64,000 nt of DNA from Amaricoccus sp003258405 (GTDB lineage: Bacteria > Pseudomonadota > Alphaproteobacteria > Rhodobacterales > Rhodobacteraceae): assembly GCF_043226085.1 (NCBI RefSeq), contig NZ_CP171225.1, positions 682,001-746,000 on the forward strand, written 5' to 3'. The notes under the pieces are model-generated. The model was given only the letters and a program-made list of their open reading frames with translations. It was not told the DNA's origin and did no database searches. The translations under genes were made by a program, and so were the position numbers. This document shows, piece by piece, positions 6,887 to 15,624 of the stretch (positions are counted from its first letter, which is position 1; each line of letters starts with the position of its first letter).

Positions 6887-8803
6887 ATGATCAGGATCTC
6901 GGCGCTTGCCGACAAGATCGCCGCCGAAAATGCCATGCCGCTTGCCGAGCAATGGACCGCCAGGACGCTCTACGAACAGTTGAGCGAAACCGCCGCGCGG
7001 GTGCCCGAAAGACCTGCCGTGACCTTCCAGTTGCGCGTCGGGCCCAAGGACCCGGCGTTTACCCGCAACTGGTCCCAGCTCCATGAGGACGTGACCCGCG
7101 CCGCCAACGTCTTCCGCGCTCTCGGGATCGGCCCGAACGACGTGGTGGCCTATATTCTGCCCAACGGGCTCGAGGCCGCCACAGTGCTCCTCGCCGGCGC
7201 GACGGCCGGCATCGTCAATCCGGTCAATCCTCTGCTCACACCGGAGCACATAGCCGGCATCCTGCGCGAGAGCGGCGCGAAGATGGTGGTGACGCTCGCC
7301 CCCTTCCCCAAGACCGATCTGCCGCAGACCGTCGCCGATGCCATCGTGCGTGCCCCGCGGGTCGAGACAGTGCTCGAGGTCGATCTCGCCCGCTATCTTC
7401 CCGCCCCTTTGCGCTGGATCGTGCCTCTCATCCGCCCGAAGGTCGAGCGGCGTCACACCGCCCGGGTGCTGGACTTTCACAAGGCGCTCAGACGACAAAG
7501 CGGCACGAAACTCGACTTCGAGGAGCGGCGCGACGATTCGATCTGTGCCTATTTCCACACGGGCGGCACGACCGGCCTGCCAAAGATCACCGGCCACCGG
7601 CCCGGCGGCATTCTCTACAACGGCTGGTGCGGCGTCATTCACGAGATCACCGAGCAGGACACACTCATGTGTCCGCTGCCGCTCTTCCATGTCTTTGCCG
7701 CCTATCCGGTGTTCATGACCGCCGTGATGTCGGGAGCGCAGGTGGTGTTGCCGACGCCGCAAGGCTACCGCGGCCAGGGGGTTATCGGCAATTTCTGGGC
7801 GCTGGTCGAGCGGCACCGGGCAACGCTTCTGCTCATGGTGCCGACCGCTGCCGCGGCGCTGATGCAGCGCCCGGTCAAGGCCGATGTTTCTTCGCTCCGG
7901 CTAGCAATCAGTGGCTCGGCAGCAATGCCCGTGGAGCTTTTCCGGCGTTTCGAGACTGCCACGGGCGTGAAGATCCTCGAGGGTTACGGAATGACCGAGG
8001 CGACCTGTCTCGTCTCGATCAACCCGGTGTTTGGCGCGCGCAAGATCGGTAGCGTCGGGCTGCCCTTTCCCTATACGGATGTCCGCATCCTGAATTGCCG
8101 GTCCGACGGCAGCGTCGAGCGCGAATGCGGCACCGACGAGGTCGGCGAGATCTGTGTGCGGAGCCCGGGCGTCAACAACCCGGTCTATGCCGATCCGGCG
8201 AAAAATCGCGGTACGCTTACGCCCGAAGGCTACCTGCGCACCGGGGATCTGGGGCGGATCGACGCGGACGGCTACATCTGGATCACCGGCCGCGCAAAGG
8301 AAATCATCATCCGGGGCGGCCATAACATCGATCCCGCGATGATCGAGGATGCCTTCATGCATCATCCCGATGTCGCCTTTGCCGGGGCAATCGGACAGCC
8401 TGACGCGCATTCGGGCGAAGTTCCGGCGGTCTATGTCGAGCTCATCGCGGGTGCGCAAACCCCGATCGAGGAGATCGCCAAGAGCGCCCGCACCCGCATC
8501 GGAGAGCGCGCCGCGATCCCGCGCCATATCGAGGTGATGGAGACGCTGCCGAAGACGGCGGTCGGCAAGATCTTCAAGCCCGATCTCCGGCGCCGTGCAA
8601 TAGAGCGCGTGCTCGGCGCGGCCCTGGAACGAGCCGGCAGTGGCGCGCGGATCCAGAACGTGATCGAGGACCGGCACCGCGGCCTCGTCGCAATCGTATC
8701 GCATGGACGTGACGCCGCGGACGACGAGGCTGCTGGTCATATTCTGGGAGAGTTCGTTATACCTTGGGCATGGAGCGACATGACGGACCCGACTCGGAGC
8801 TGA
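6887..8803 (+). CDS. AMP-forming acyl-CoA synthetase
   Basis: ANL-superfamily ligase of 638 aa that would activate a carboxylic acid to acyl-AMP and then acyl-CoA. Seen: P-loop-like motif YFHTGGTTGLPK, GYGMTEAT, the hinge region TGDLGRIDADGYIWITGRAKE, and the C-terminal catalytic lysine in PKTAVGKIFKPD. Start ATG at 6887 follows AGGGGGAG by 8 nt. Chain length cannot be read from the sequence; the long N-terminal region resembles fatty-acyl rather than acetyl-CoA synthetases. The last 34 bp overlap the start of the next gene, and the final dozen residues lie beyond the recognisable family end. Confidence 0.87.
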   Translation: MIRISALADKIAAENAMPLAEQWTARTLYEQLSETAARVPERPAVTFQLRVGPKDPAFTRNWSQLHEDVTRAANVFRALGIGPNDVVAYILPNGLEAATVLLAGATAGIVNPVNPLLTPEHIAGILRESGAKMVVTLAPFPKTDLPQTVADAIVRAPRVETVLEVDLARYLPAPLRWIVPLIRPKVERRHTARVLDFHKALRRQSGTKLDFEERRDDSICAYFHTGGTTGLPKITGHRPGGILYNGWCGVIHEITEQDTLMCPLPLFHVFAAYPVFMTAVMSGAQVVLPTPQGYRGQGVIGNFWALVERHRATLLLMVPTAAAALMQRPVKADVSSLRLAISGSAAMPVELFRRFETATGVKILEGYGMTEATCLVSINPVFGARKIGSVGLPFPYTDVRILNCRSDGSVERECGTDEVGEICVRSPGVNNPVYADPAKNRGTLTPEGYLRTGDLGRIDADGYIWITGRAKEIIIRGGHNIDPAMIEDAFMHHPDVAFAGAIGQPDAHSGEVPAVYVELIAGAQTPIEEIAKSARTRIGERAAIPRHIEVMETLPKTAVGKIFKPDLRRRAIERVLGAALERAGSGARIQNVIEDRHRGLVAIVSHGRDAADDEAAGHILGEFVIPWAWSDMTDPTRS

Positions 8804-9933
8804 CCAGACAGGCTGCGCTGCGCCAGTCGGTGCAGGCTGCATTTCACGTGCTCGGCCTTGCAATCATGTGTGGCTGGATTCTCTATATGGGGCGCGGGAT
8901 CATCGTGCCCTTCGTGATGGCGATCATCGTTGCCTACGTCATCCTCGGGCTCGCCCAGGCGCTCGAGCGGTTTCCGGTTGTGGGCCACCGGCTGCCGGGC
9001 TGGCTGCGCCAGCTGATCGCGATGCTGGTGATCGGGGCGGCCCTTGCCACCATGGTCTCGCTCATCATCACCAACGTGAACCAGGTCGCTGCGGTCGTGC
9101 CACGCTATCAGGACCGGCTTCTCGGCATCGTTCAGGCCGTGGTCGTGCGTTTCGGCGTCGAGGAGGAACCGACCTGGACCACGCTCCGCGATCAGGTGCT
9201 GAACCAGATCGAGATCCGGCCACTCATCAGCACCGCGGTGTCATCCGTCTCCCAGATCGTGACGCTGGCGGTCGTGGTCTTCATCTATTCCGGATTTCTC
9301 ATCGCCGAGCATGCGAGTTTCGGTGTGAAGCTCCGCCGCGCCGTGCAGGATCCGGCCACCCAGAAGGGCGTGCGAGCGATCATTGCGGAGGTCAACGATC
9401 GCATCGGCCGCTATCTCGGCCTCAAGACCTTCGTGAACATCGTGCTCGGCGGCATCAGCTGGGCGATGATGACGATCGTGGGCGTGGAGTTCGCGGCCTT
9501 CTGGGCCATCCTGATCGGACTTTTGAACTACATCCCCTATTTCGGCTCATTCGTCGGCGTTCTGTTTCCGGTGCTGCTCTCGGCGCTGCAATTCCCCGAT
9601 CTTGGCAACGTCATACTGGTGCTTGTGGTGCTGACTTCGGCGCAGATGTTCGTCGGTAACATCCTCGAGCCCTATGTGATGGGCAATTCGCTCAATCTGA
9701 GCCCGACGATGATCCTGCTCGGGCTCGCCTTCTGGACGGCGCTCTGGGGCATTCCCGGCGCGATCCTCAGCGTGCCGATCATGGCAAGCCTGCTGATCGT
9801 GCTGGCAAGCTTCCGGAGCACGCGGCCGGTTGCCGTCATGCTATCGCGAAATGGCAGGGTGGGTGATCCGATCCAGCTCCGCGGCACGCTTCCCGACAAT
9901 CAGCGCGAACCGGAGGAAGCCGTTCAGCCCTGA
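8770..9933 (+). CDS. AI-2E family (PerM/UPF0118) inner-membrane permease
   Basis: A 387-aa polytopic membrane protein of the AI-2 exporter superfamily. Two hydrophobic helices lie near residues 30-70, another at about 85-105, and a C-terminal cluster holds the family pattern GLLNYIPYFGSFVG and GNILEPYVMG followed by LSPTMILLGLAFW. Members are reported as exporters of autoinducer-2, ions or unknown small molecules. The start could be ATG 8770 or TTG 8764; no strong ribosome binding site is seen, so translational coupling to the overlapping acyl-CoA synthetase gene is likely. Its stop overlaps the convergent small gene by 10 bp. Confidence 0.85.
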   Translation: MERHDGPDSELTRQAALRQSVQAAFHVLGLAIMCGWILYMGRGIIVPFVMAIIVAYVILGLAQALERFPVVGHRLPGWLRQLIAMLVIGAALATMVSLIITNVNQVAAVVPRYQDRLLGIVQAVVVRFGVEEEPTWTTLRDQVLNQIEIRPLISTAVSSVSQIVTLAVVVFIYSGFLIAEHASFGVKLRRAVQDPATQKGVRAIIAEVNDRIGRYLGLKTFVNIVLGGISWAMMTIVGVEFAAFWAILIGLLNYIPYFGSFVGVLFPVLLSALQFPDLGNVILVLVVLTSAQMFVGNILEPYVMGNSLNLSPTMILLGLAFWTALWGIPGAILSVPIMASLLIVLASFRSTRPVAVMLSRNGRVGDPIQLRGTLPDNQREPEEAVQP

Positions 9934-10115
9934 TCGGTGACGGGCGGTTTCCGGCTGACGGGGGAGCGGCCATCGGCGCGGCGGATTTCGGTCTGAAGCA
10001 GGACCAGCGCATCATCAAGCTCCTCCGCCAGATCAGGCAGCGAATTCATCGCCGCATAGAGCCGAAGATCCACAAGGATCTCGAACATCTGATCGTTGTC
10101 TTCAGGAAGATACAT
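9924..10115 (-). CDS. Small conserved-looking acidic protein
   Basis: A 63-aa protein with an amphipathic helical core (residues 10-45, LVDLRLYAAMNSLPDLAEEL) and a basic, proline-containing tail. No domain is recognised. I consider it real because the frame has ordinary amino-acid composition, an ATG with GGGA about 9 nt upstream, and lies in an otherwise gene-free interval. I have an unverified impression that similar short proteins occur in other Rhodobacterales. It is convergent with the AI-2E permease gene (10-bp overlap) and on the same strand as pheS, 287 bp downstream of it. Confidence 0.55.
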   Translation of the reverse strand: MYLPEDNDQMFEILVDLRLYAAMNSLPDLAEELDDALVLLQTEIRRADGRSPVSRKPPVTDQG

Positions 10116-10270
10116 ATGGTTTGGTCCCGTCTTGCTGGATCCGTCTCAGAAGACGTTCCGGGTTCCACTTCCTACGCCGCAAGCCATTCATGCAACATGA
10201 AAAAATGGATAACACAGCCAATACGGTCGGTTTGTCCGGTAATAGTTAAGAACAGGCCCTGCCAGCTCTC

Positions 10271-10292
10271 GCGATACTATCAATACTATCGC
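10271..10292. promoter_or_regulatory. Interrupted palindrome in the gene-free interval 10116-10402
   Basis: GCGATA and TATCGC flank a 10-bp spacer that itself repeats ACTATCAATACTATC. The rest of 10116-10402 holds no convincing gene. It contains an AT-rich patch around 10180-10255 that could drive the small minus-strand gene, and an imperfect GC hairpin just after the pheS stop. Confidence 0.35.
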
Positions 10293-10402
10293 AAGCCACG
10301 GCGCATTGCGAGCATGTCGCGACGTCAAGCGCGGTTTACCGCCCATCAGTCAGCCATGGAGGGATAAGGGGCGCGCGCCTATATCGCAGGCCCCCACGGG
10401 CT

Positions 10403-11482
10403 TCAGCGGCTGACGCCGGCGTGAATCGAGGGCATGTCGAGCGCGGCAAAACCGTAGTGGCGGAGCCAGCGCAGATCGCTGTCGAAGAAGGCGCGCAGAT
10501 CCGGAATGCCGTATTTGAGCATCGCGATACGGTCGATCCCCATGCCGAAGGCGAAGCCCTGCCATTGCTCCGGATCGACGCCTGCGGCACGCAGGACATT
10601 CGGGTGCACCATGCCGGAGCCCAGCACCTCGAGCCAGCCATCGCCCTCACCGACCTTGAGCTGGCCGCCAACCCAGGAACACTGGATATCGACCTCCGCC
10701 GAGGGTTCCGTGAAGGGGAAATGCGAGGCGCGGAAGCGGGTCTTCACGCTCGTGCCGAAAAACGCCGAGAAGAACTCCTCCAGCACCCACTTCAGATTGG
10801 CCATCGAGATGTCGCGATCGATCGCGAGCCCCTCAATCTGATGGAACATCGGCGTGTGGGTCTGGTCGTAGTCGGCGCGGAACACGCGGCCTGGCGCGAT
10901 CACCCGACAGGGGACGCCATTCGCCTCCATATGCCGGATCTGCACCGGCGAGGTGTGGGTACGGAGCACATGCGGCGGGCGATTGTCGCCCTCGGCCCGC
11001 GCCATGTAGAACGTGTCCATCTCGGCCCGCGCCGGATGGTGGCCCGGAATGTTCAGCGCGTCGAAGTTGTACCAGTCAGTCTCGACCTGCGGGCCTTCGG
11101 CCACCGAGAAACCGAGATCGGCGAAGATCGCAATGACCTCATCGCGCACCTGGCTCACCGGATGAATGGTTCCCTCGGCGCGCGGCCGCGGCGGCAGGGT
11201 CACATCCGCCCATTCGGTCGCGAGACGCGCCTCGAGCGCTGCATCGGCGAGGCGGACCCGGGCGGTGAGTATCGCCGTGTTGAGATCGTCCTTGAGCGCG
11301 TTCAGCGCGGGGCCCGCCGTCTTGCGCTCTTCGGCGGACATGCCGCCAAGCGAGCGCATCAGCGCGGAAACCTCGCCCTTCTTGCCCAGAGCGGAGAGCC
11401 GCACGGCCTCAAGCGCAGCCTCGTCTCCGGCCGCCTCGATCGCGCCGAGATACCTGTCGCGCAGCTCGGTGATGCCGTCCAT
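10403..11482 (-). CDS. pheS: Phenylalanyl-tRNA synthetase alpha subunit
   Basis: Class II aminoacyl-tRNA synthetase subunit of 359 aa, the normal length. The N-terminal coiled coil is followed by the catalytic core: motif 2 region GRVFRADYDQTHTPMFHQIEG, FPFTEPSAEVDI, and motif 3 GFAFGMGIDRIAMLKYGIPDLR. It charges tRNA-Phe as an alpha2-beta2 complex with PheT. The ATG at 11482 is chosen over 11497 because GAGG lies at proper distance. pheT is not adjacent: the next gene downstream is the small 63-aa protein. Confidence 0.96.
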   Translation of the reverse strand: MDGITELRDRYLGAIEAAGDEAALEAVRLSALGKKGEVSALMRSLGGMSAEERKTAGPALNALKDDLNTAILTARVRLADAALEARLATEWADVTLPPRPRAEGTIHPVSQVRDEVIAIFADLGFSVAEGPQVETDWYNFDALNIPGHHPARAEMDTFYMARAEGDNRPPHVLRTHTSPVQIRHMEANGVPCRVIAPGRVFRADYDQTHTPMFHQIEGLAIDRDISMANLKWVLEEFFSAFFGTSVKTRFRASHFPFTEPSAEVDIQCSWVGGQLKVGEGDGWLEVLGSGMVHPNVLRAAGVDPEQWQGFAFGMGIDRIAMLKYGIPDLRAFFDSDLRWLRHYGFAALDMPSIHAGVSR

Positions 11483-11626
11483 GTCCGCCTCATCCATCGT
11501 CAGGGTCGTTCGCGCCAGACGCCTAACCAGAGGCGCGCGCGAATGCAAGGGGCGCACACGCACCGCCTGCCCACCCGCCTTGCAACACCGGCAGAAATCC
11601 TGTCCAACGGTCGGGGAGGAACGCGC

Positions 11627-13468
11627 ATGCTGCATCAGGGCTTCCGGAACTACCATGACGCCGCCACGCGCGCCATGAGCGAATGGCCGCGGCATCTTGC
11701 GACCCATATCACTGCCTCTGCCCTCGGTTCGCTTGCGCTCTGGCCTCTCTTCGCCGTGCTGCTACAGAGCGCGATCAATCTCTCGGGCAGCCGCGTCATC
11801 TCCGATTTCGACATCGCCGGTTTCCTGCTTACGCCCCTCGGCCTTCTGGCACTTGTTGTGGTGTTCGCGGCCTTCATTGCCATCCTCGTGACCGAAACGG
11901 CCGCGATGATGGCCATCGACATGGCCGAGCGCCGCGGCGCTCCCGCTGGGGCGCTCCATGCGGTGCAGTTTCTTCTGCGGCACCTTCCGGTGTTGGTCTA
12001 TTTCGGGCTGTTGCTCGCGGCGCGGACGCTCGCGATCCTCCTGCCCGCGGTCGGCCTCGCCGCGCTGATCTCTTGGGGCCTTCTGCGCGCCCATGACATC
12101 AACTACTATCTTGCGACCCATCCGCCGGAATTCCTTGCTGCCGCGGCACTCATTGCGCTGACGCTGCTTGCGGCAGCATTCATGCTGCTCCGGCGGCTTC
12201 TGCGCTGGTCGCTCGGTCTGCCGCTCATTCTCTTCGCCCGCATCCGCCCGACGACGGCGCTCGCGCGCAGCTCTCACCTCGTGCGGAAACGCCGGCCGGC
12301 AATCTTGCAGGCATTCATCGTCTGGGGGGCCATGTCCTTCGGCCTCACGGCCCTGCTCGGCTCGGCGCTCTATGCGCTTGGCGATGTCGTCCTGCCGCTC
12401 TTCGAAGCCTCGCCCGGCAGTCAGGCCGTTGCGCTCGGATTCGGCGTGGTCGTCTGGATCGTGAGCCACGCGCTGCTGCTTGCCTTCGTCAACGCGACCT
12501 TTGCCGTGACCCTCAACGGTCTCGCCCTCGCCGCCGATCCGCTCATCATGTCGGAGGCGGGCGTGCCTGAGCCCTCCGACCGGCGCGGCATGCGGCGGCC
12601 GATCGGCTGGGCACTGATCGCCGGAGCAACGGCCTTCATCGCCGCAGGTTCTGCTGGCGGGGCGATCTCCCTGATCGAGGATCTGCGCCTCGAGAACCAT
12701 GTCCAGGTCATTGCCCATCGCGGCGGCGCTACCGCAGCACCGGAAAATACCAGGGCCGCGCTCCTTCAAGGCATCGCCGACGGTGCCGACTGGCTCGAAA
12801 TCGATGTCCAGGAGGCCGCAGACGGCACTGTCGTCGTGATTCATGACCGCGACCTGATGCGACAGGCCAAGACGCCGATCGAGGTACGCAATCTTACGTC
12901 CGACGATATCGCCGGCATCGACATCGGGAGCTGGTTCGCACCGGATTTCGCCACCGAGCGGCTGATGACGCTGCCCGATGCGCTCTCCGTGGCGAAAGGC
13001 AGCGCCAGACTTCTGATCGAACTCAAGGATTACGGCCAGAGCCAGAGGCTCGAGGAGAGCGTGGTGCACGATATCGAGGCCGCCGGCATGGCGGACGACA
13101 TCGCCATAATGTCGATGAGCCGCACGATGATCGAGCGAATGAAGGCCCTCAGGCCAGACTGGCCCGTCGGCCTGCTGACCGCGCGCGCCTTCGGCGACAT
13201 GACCCGGATGGACACGAACTTTCTTGCCGTCAGCACGGGAATGGCGCGCACATCGCTGCTACGCAGCGCCCATGACGCAGACCAGGCGGTCTATGTCTGG
13301 ACGGTGAACGACGCAGCCCTCATGTCGGATCTGATCGCGCGCGGCTTCGACGGGCTTGTCACCGACAACCCGGCGCTCGCCCGCGAGATGATCGCCCGGC
13401 ATGAAACGCTGTCGCCCGTGCACAGGTTGATGCTGCTGGCCGGAAGCAGGCTCGGCCTCACCGATTGA
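11627..13468 (+). CDS. Membrane-anchored glycerophosphoryl diester phosphodiesterase
   Basis: A 613-aa two-part protein. Residues 1-345 form a polytopic membrane domain (about eight hydrophobic segments) of the GDPD-associated membrane type. Residues about 360-600 are a GDPD catalytic domain with VIAHRGGATAAPENT, DWLEIDVQEAADGTVVVIHD and a late VYVWTVND motif, containing the catalytic His, Arg, Glu and Asp. It would hydrolyse glycerophosphodiesters or lipid headgroups at the membrane. Start ATG 11627 has GGGGAGGA 6 nt upstream. It is divergent from pheS and convergent with flgI. Confidence 0.88.
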   Translation: MLHQGFRNYHDAATRAMSEWPRHLATHITASALGSLALWPLFAVLLQSAINLSGSRVISDFDIAGFLLTPLGLLALVVVFAAFIAILVTETAAMMAIDMAERRGAPAGALHAVQFLLRHLPVLVYFGLLLAARTLAILLPAVGLAALISWGLLRAHDINYYLATHPPEFLAAAALIALTLLAAAFMLLRRLLRWSLGLPLILFARIRPTTALARSSHLVRKRRPAILQAFIVWGAMSFGLTALLGSALYALGDVVLPLFEASPGSQAVALGFGVVVWIVSHALLLAFVNATFAVTLNGLALAADPLIMSEAGVPEPSDRRGMRRPIGWALIAGATAFIAAGSAGGAISLIEDLRLENHVQVIAHRGGATAAPENTRAALLQGIADGADWLEIDVQEAADGTVVVIHDRDLMRQAKTPIEVRNLTSDDIAGIDIGSWFAPDFATERLMTLPDALSVAKGSARLLIELKDYGQSQRLEESVVHDIEAAGMADDIAIMSMSRTMIERMKALRPDWPVGLLTARAFGDMTRMDTNFLAVSTGMARTSLLRSAHDADQAVYVWTVNDAALMSDLIARGFDGLVTDNPALAREMIARHETLSPVHRLMLLAGSRLGLTD

Positions 13469-13484
13469 GCCTGCGACCGCGCGG

Positions 13485-14609
13485 TTACTGGACGATGAAT
13501 TCGGCGTGGAGTGCCCCGGCAGCCTTGATCGACTTCAGGATGTCGATCATGTCGTGAGCGGAAACCCCCAGTGCATTCAACCCGGCAACTACGTCGGGAA
13601 GCGACACGGAATTGTCGACGATCGCGAGACCGTTGCCGGGATTTTGCTGGATCTGGGCGTTCGTGCGCGGGATCACCACGGACCGGCCATCGCTGAACGG
13701 GTTGGGCTGCACCACAAGCGGCGTCTCCTCGACGCGCAGGGTGAGACTGCCTTGCGTGACCGCGACACGGCTGATGCGAACGTCGGAGCCAAGGATGATG
13801 GTGCCCGAGCGCTGATCGACGACAACGCGCGCCTTGGTCGAGGTCGCAACCTCGATATTCTCGATCTGCGCCATGAGGCGGGCCGGGCTGTCGATTCCGA
13901 AGGAGGCAAGATCGAGCCGCACGGTTCCAGAATCGACCATTCGGGCGATTTTTGCACCGACATCTTGGTTGATGGCCGCCTCGATGCGCGCTGCGGTCGT
14001 GAAATCCGGGTTGCGCAGCGCCAGGCGCATGTCGCGCATCTGGCTGAAATCGAAGGCCACCTCCCGCTCGACCCGCGCCCCGCCGGGAATGATCCCTGCT
14101 GTCGGAACGCCTTGCGTGACGCTCGACGCCTCGCCCTGAGCCACGATGCCACCCGCGAGGATGGAGCCCTGTGCCACAGCGTAGATCTGCCCATCGGCGG
14201 CATTCAGCGGCGTCATCACGAGCGTGCCGCCCATCAGGCTTGCCGCATCGCCGATGGCAGAGACGTTCACGTCGATCTGTGAGCCCGCCCGTGCGAACGG
14301 CGGCAGGCTTGCCGTTACAAGGACAGCAGCGACGTTGCGCGCCCGGATCTGCTCGCCGGTGACGTTGACCCCGAGGCGCTCCAGCAGGTTGACGATCGCA
14401 TCTTCAGTGAAGGGTGAATTGCGGAGCGAGTCACCGCTGTTGTTGAGGCCGACCACGAGGCCGTAGCCGAGCAGATCGTTGCCGCGCACGCCGTCGACCT
14501 CGACGAGATCCTTGATCCGCGCGGGAGAGGCATTCGCTTCCCCTGCCAGCCCGCCTGCCACCAGAAGGACAAGCAGGAGGCAAAGACCGAACAGGGGCCG
14601 GAGGGTCAT
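13485..14609 (-). CDS. flgI: Flagellar P-ring protein
   Basis: 374 aa with a Sec signal peptide (residues 1-28, hydrophobic LCLLLVLLVAGGLAG, cleavage after ANA). The mature start ARIKDLVEVDGVRGNDLLGYGLVVGL is diagnostic of FlgI, which forms the periplasmic P ring around the flagellar rod. It ends with the usual ALHAEFIVQ-like tail. It is last in the flgE-flgK-flgL-flgI run, 3 bp after flgL. In many relatives fliP follows; here the next gene is a convergent GDPD 16 bp away. Confidence 0.96.
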   Translation of the reverse strand: MTLRPLFGLCLLLVLLVAGGLAGEANASPARIKDLVEVDGVRGNDLLGYGLVVGLNNSGDSLRNSPFTEDAIVNLLERLGVNVTGEQIRARNVAAVLVTASLPPFARAGSQIDVNVSAIGDAASLMGGTLVMTPLNAADGQIYAVAQGSILAGGIVAQGEASSVTQGVPTAGIIPGGARVEREVAFDFSQMRDMRLALRNPDFTTAARIEAAINQDVGAKIARMVDSGTVRLDLASFGIDSPARLMAQIENIEVATSTKARVVVDQRSGTIILGSDVRISRVAVTQGSLTLRVEETPLVVQPNPFSDGRSVVIPRTNAQIQQNPGNGLAIVDNSVSLPDVVAGLNALGVSAHDMIDILKSIKAAGALHAEFIVQ

Positions 14610-14612
14610 GTC

Positions 14613-15620
14613 TTATCTCATGAAGTTGATGAAGCTGAGATCGGAGAGGCGGGTCGTGACGGTGTAGACCGCCTTGAGCTGGGCCTCGAGCGCCTCGAAG
14701 AACGTCGCCGTCTCGGCCGGATCCGCCTCGATAAGTTTGGCGCGCGCAAGCTCGAGCGTGCCACTTTCGGCCACGCTGCGCGCCTTGGAACTCTCGATGT
14801 TCTGCTGGGTCACACCAAGATTGCCCCGGTAATCGAGCAGGCCTTCCTTGGCCTCGAGAAGCTGTGCGCCAGCTTCGGACAGAACAGCCATCTGCTCATT
14901 CTGGTTGCCTGCGAGGGCGCCGCCCGCGACGACAGAGGCGAGAGCAAGCGCCTTCAGAACGCTTACGATTTCTGCGTCATCGGCCCGCGCATTGTAGCTG
15001 ATCCGGACCCCGGCGCCGACATCGGCAGCTCCCATATCCGTGGCGGAGCCGAGGAAGTCGTTCGTCACGAATTCGCCGCCGGGCGCGAAATAGGTGTCGA
15101 TCGCGGTGATGACATCCGCCGCGGTCGCGGCCCCGGCAACCGCTGCGTCGAGCTTGGCGAGAATGGCTTCACCGCCCGCGAGCGCCTGCCGGTCGACCGC
15201 CGCTCCTCCAAAGATCGTCTGGCCGTTGACCTCGATGTTCAGCGCCGAGACTGCGCTCTTGAAATCCAGCCGAGCCGTCGCGGCGAGCGTCGTCGAACTG
15301 AGATAGTCCCCTACACCTGCCGCGCTCACCAGATCCACCGAAAGCGCATCGAGCGGTTCCTGGATGAGACCGAGCGCATTCTGTGCGCCATCGACGCGGA
15401 GCTCGAGGAAGTTGATGTTGCGATCGTAGGCGATATTCTTCGCAAGCGTACGCTCGATGGCATGCAGCTTGCCGAGGTTTCCGCCGGTTGCCTTGTGCAG
15501 ATCGCTCTTGATGCCCGACGAGAGCTCCTTGCTCGTGGTGTCGAGCGCATTCTCGATGGACGCGGCGCGGCGCTGAAAGGACTGCATCCGCGCCAGCTCA
15601 GTTGCCCCGTTGATCTTCAT
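14613..15620 (-). CDS. flgL: Flagellar hook-filament junction protein
   Basis: A 335-aa flagellin-like protein. The N-terminal helical region (RMQSFQRRAASIENALDTTSKEL...) and C-terminal helix ending in DLSFINFMR fit FlgL/HAP3, which joins hook to filament. It lies directly between flgK (4-bp gap) and flgI (3-bp gap). The middle domain is Ala/Gly-rich and variable. Divergence from enterobacterial FlgL is large, so context carries much of the call. Confidence 0.87.
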   Translation of the reverse strand: MKINGATELARMQSFQRRAASIENALDTTSKELSSGIKSDLHKATGGNLGKLHAIERTLAKNIAYDRNINFLELRVDGAQNALGLIQEPLDALSVDLVSAAGVGDYLSSTTLAATARLDFKSAVSALNIEVNGQTIFGGAAVDRQALAGGEAILAKLDAAVAGAATAADVITAIDTYFAPGGEFVTNDFLGSATDMGAADVGAGVRISYNARADDAEIVSVLKALALASVVAGGALAGNQNEQMAVLSEAGAQLLEAKEGLLDYRGNLGVTQQNIESSKARSVAESGTLELARAKLIEADPAETATFFEALEAQLKAVYTVTTRLSDLSFINFMR

Positions 15621-15624
15621 GACC

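Noticed and set aside
10116..10367. 83-codon plus-strand frame upstream of pheS's downstream region
   Set aside because: Random-looking composition, no binding site, and it ends in a likely control or termination region.
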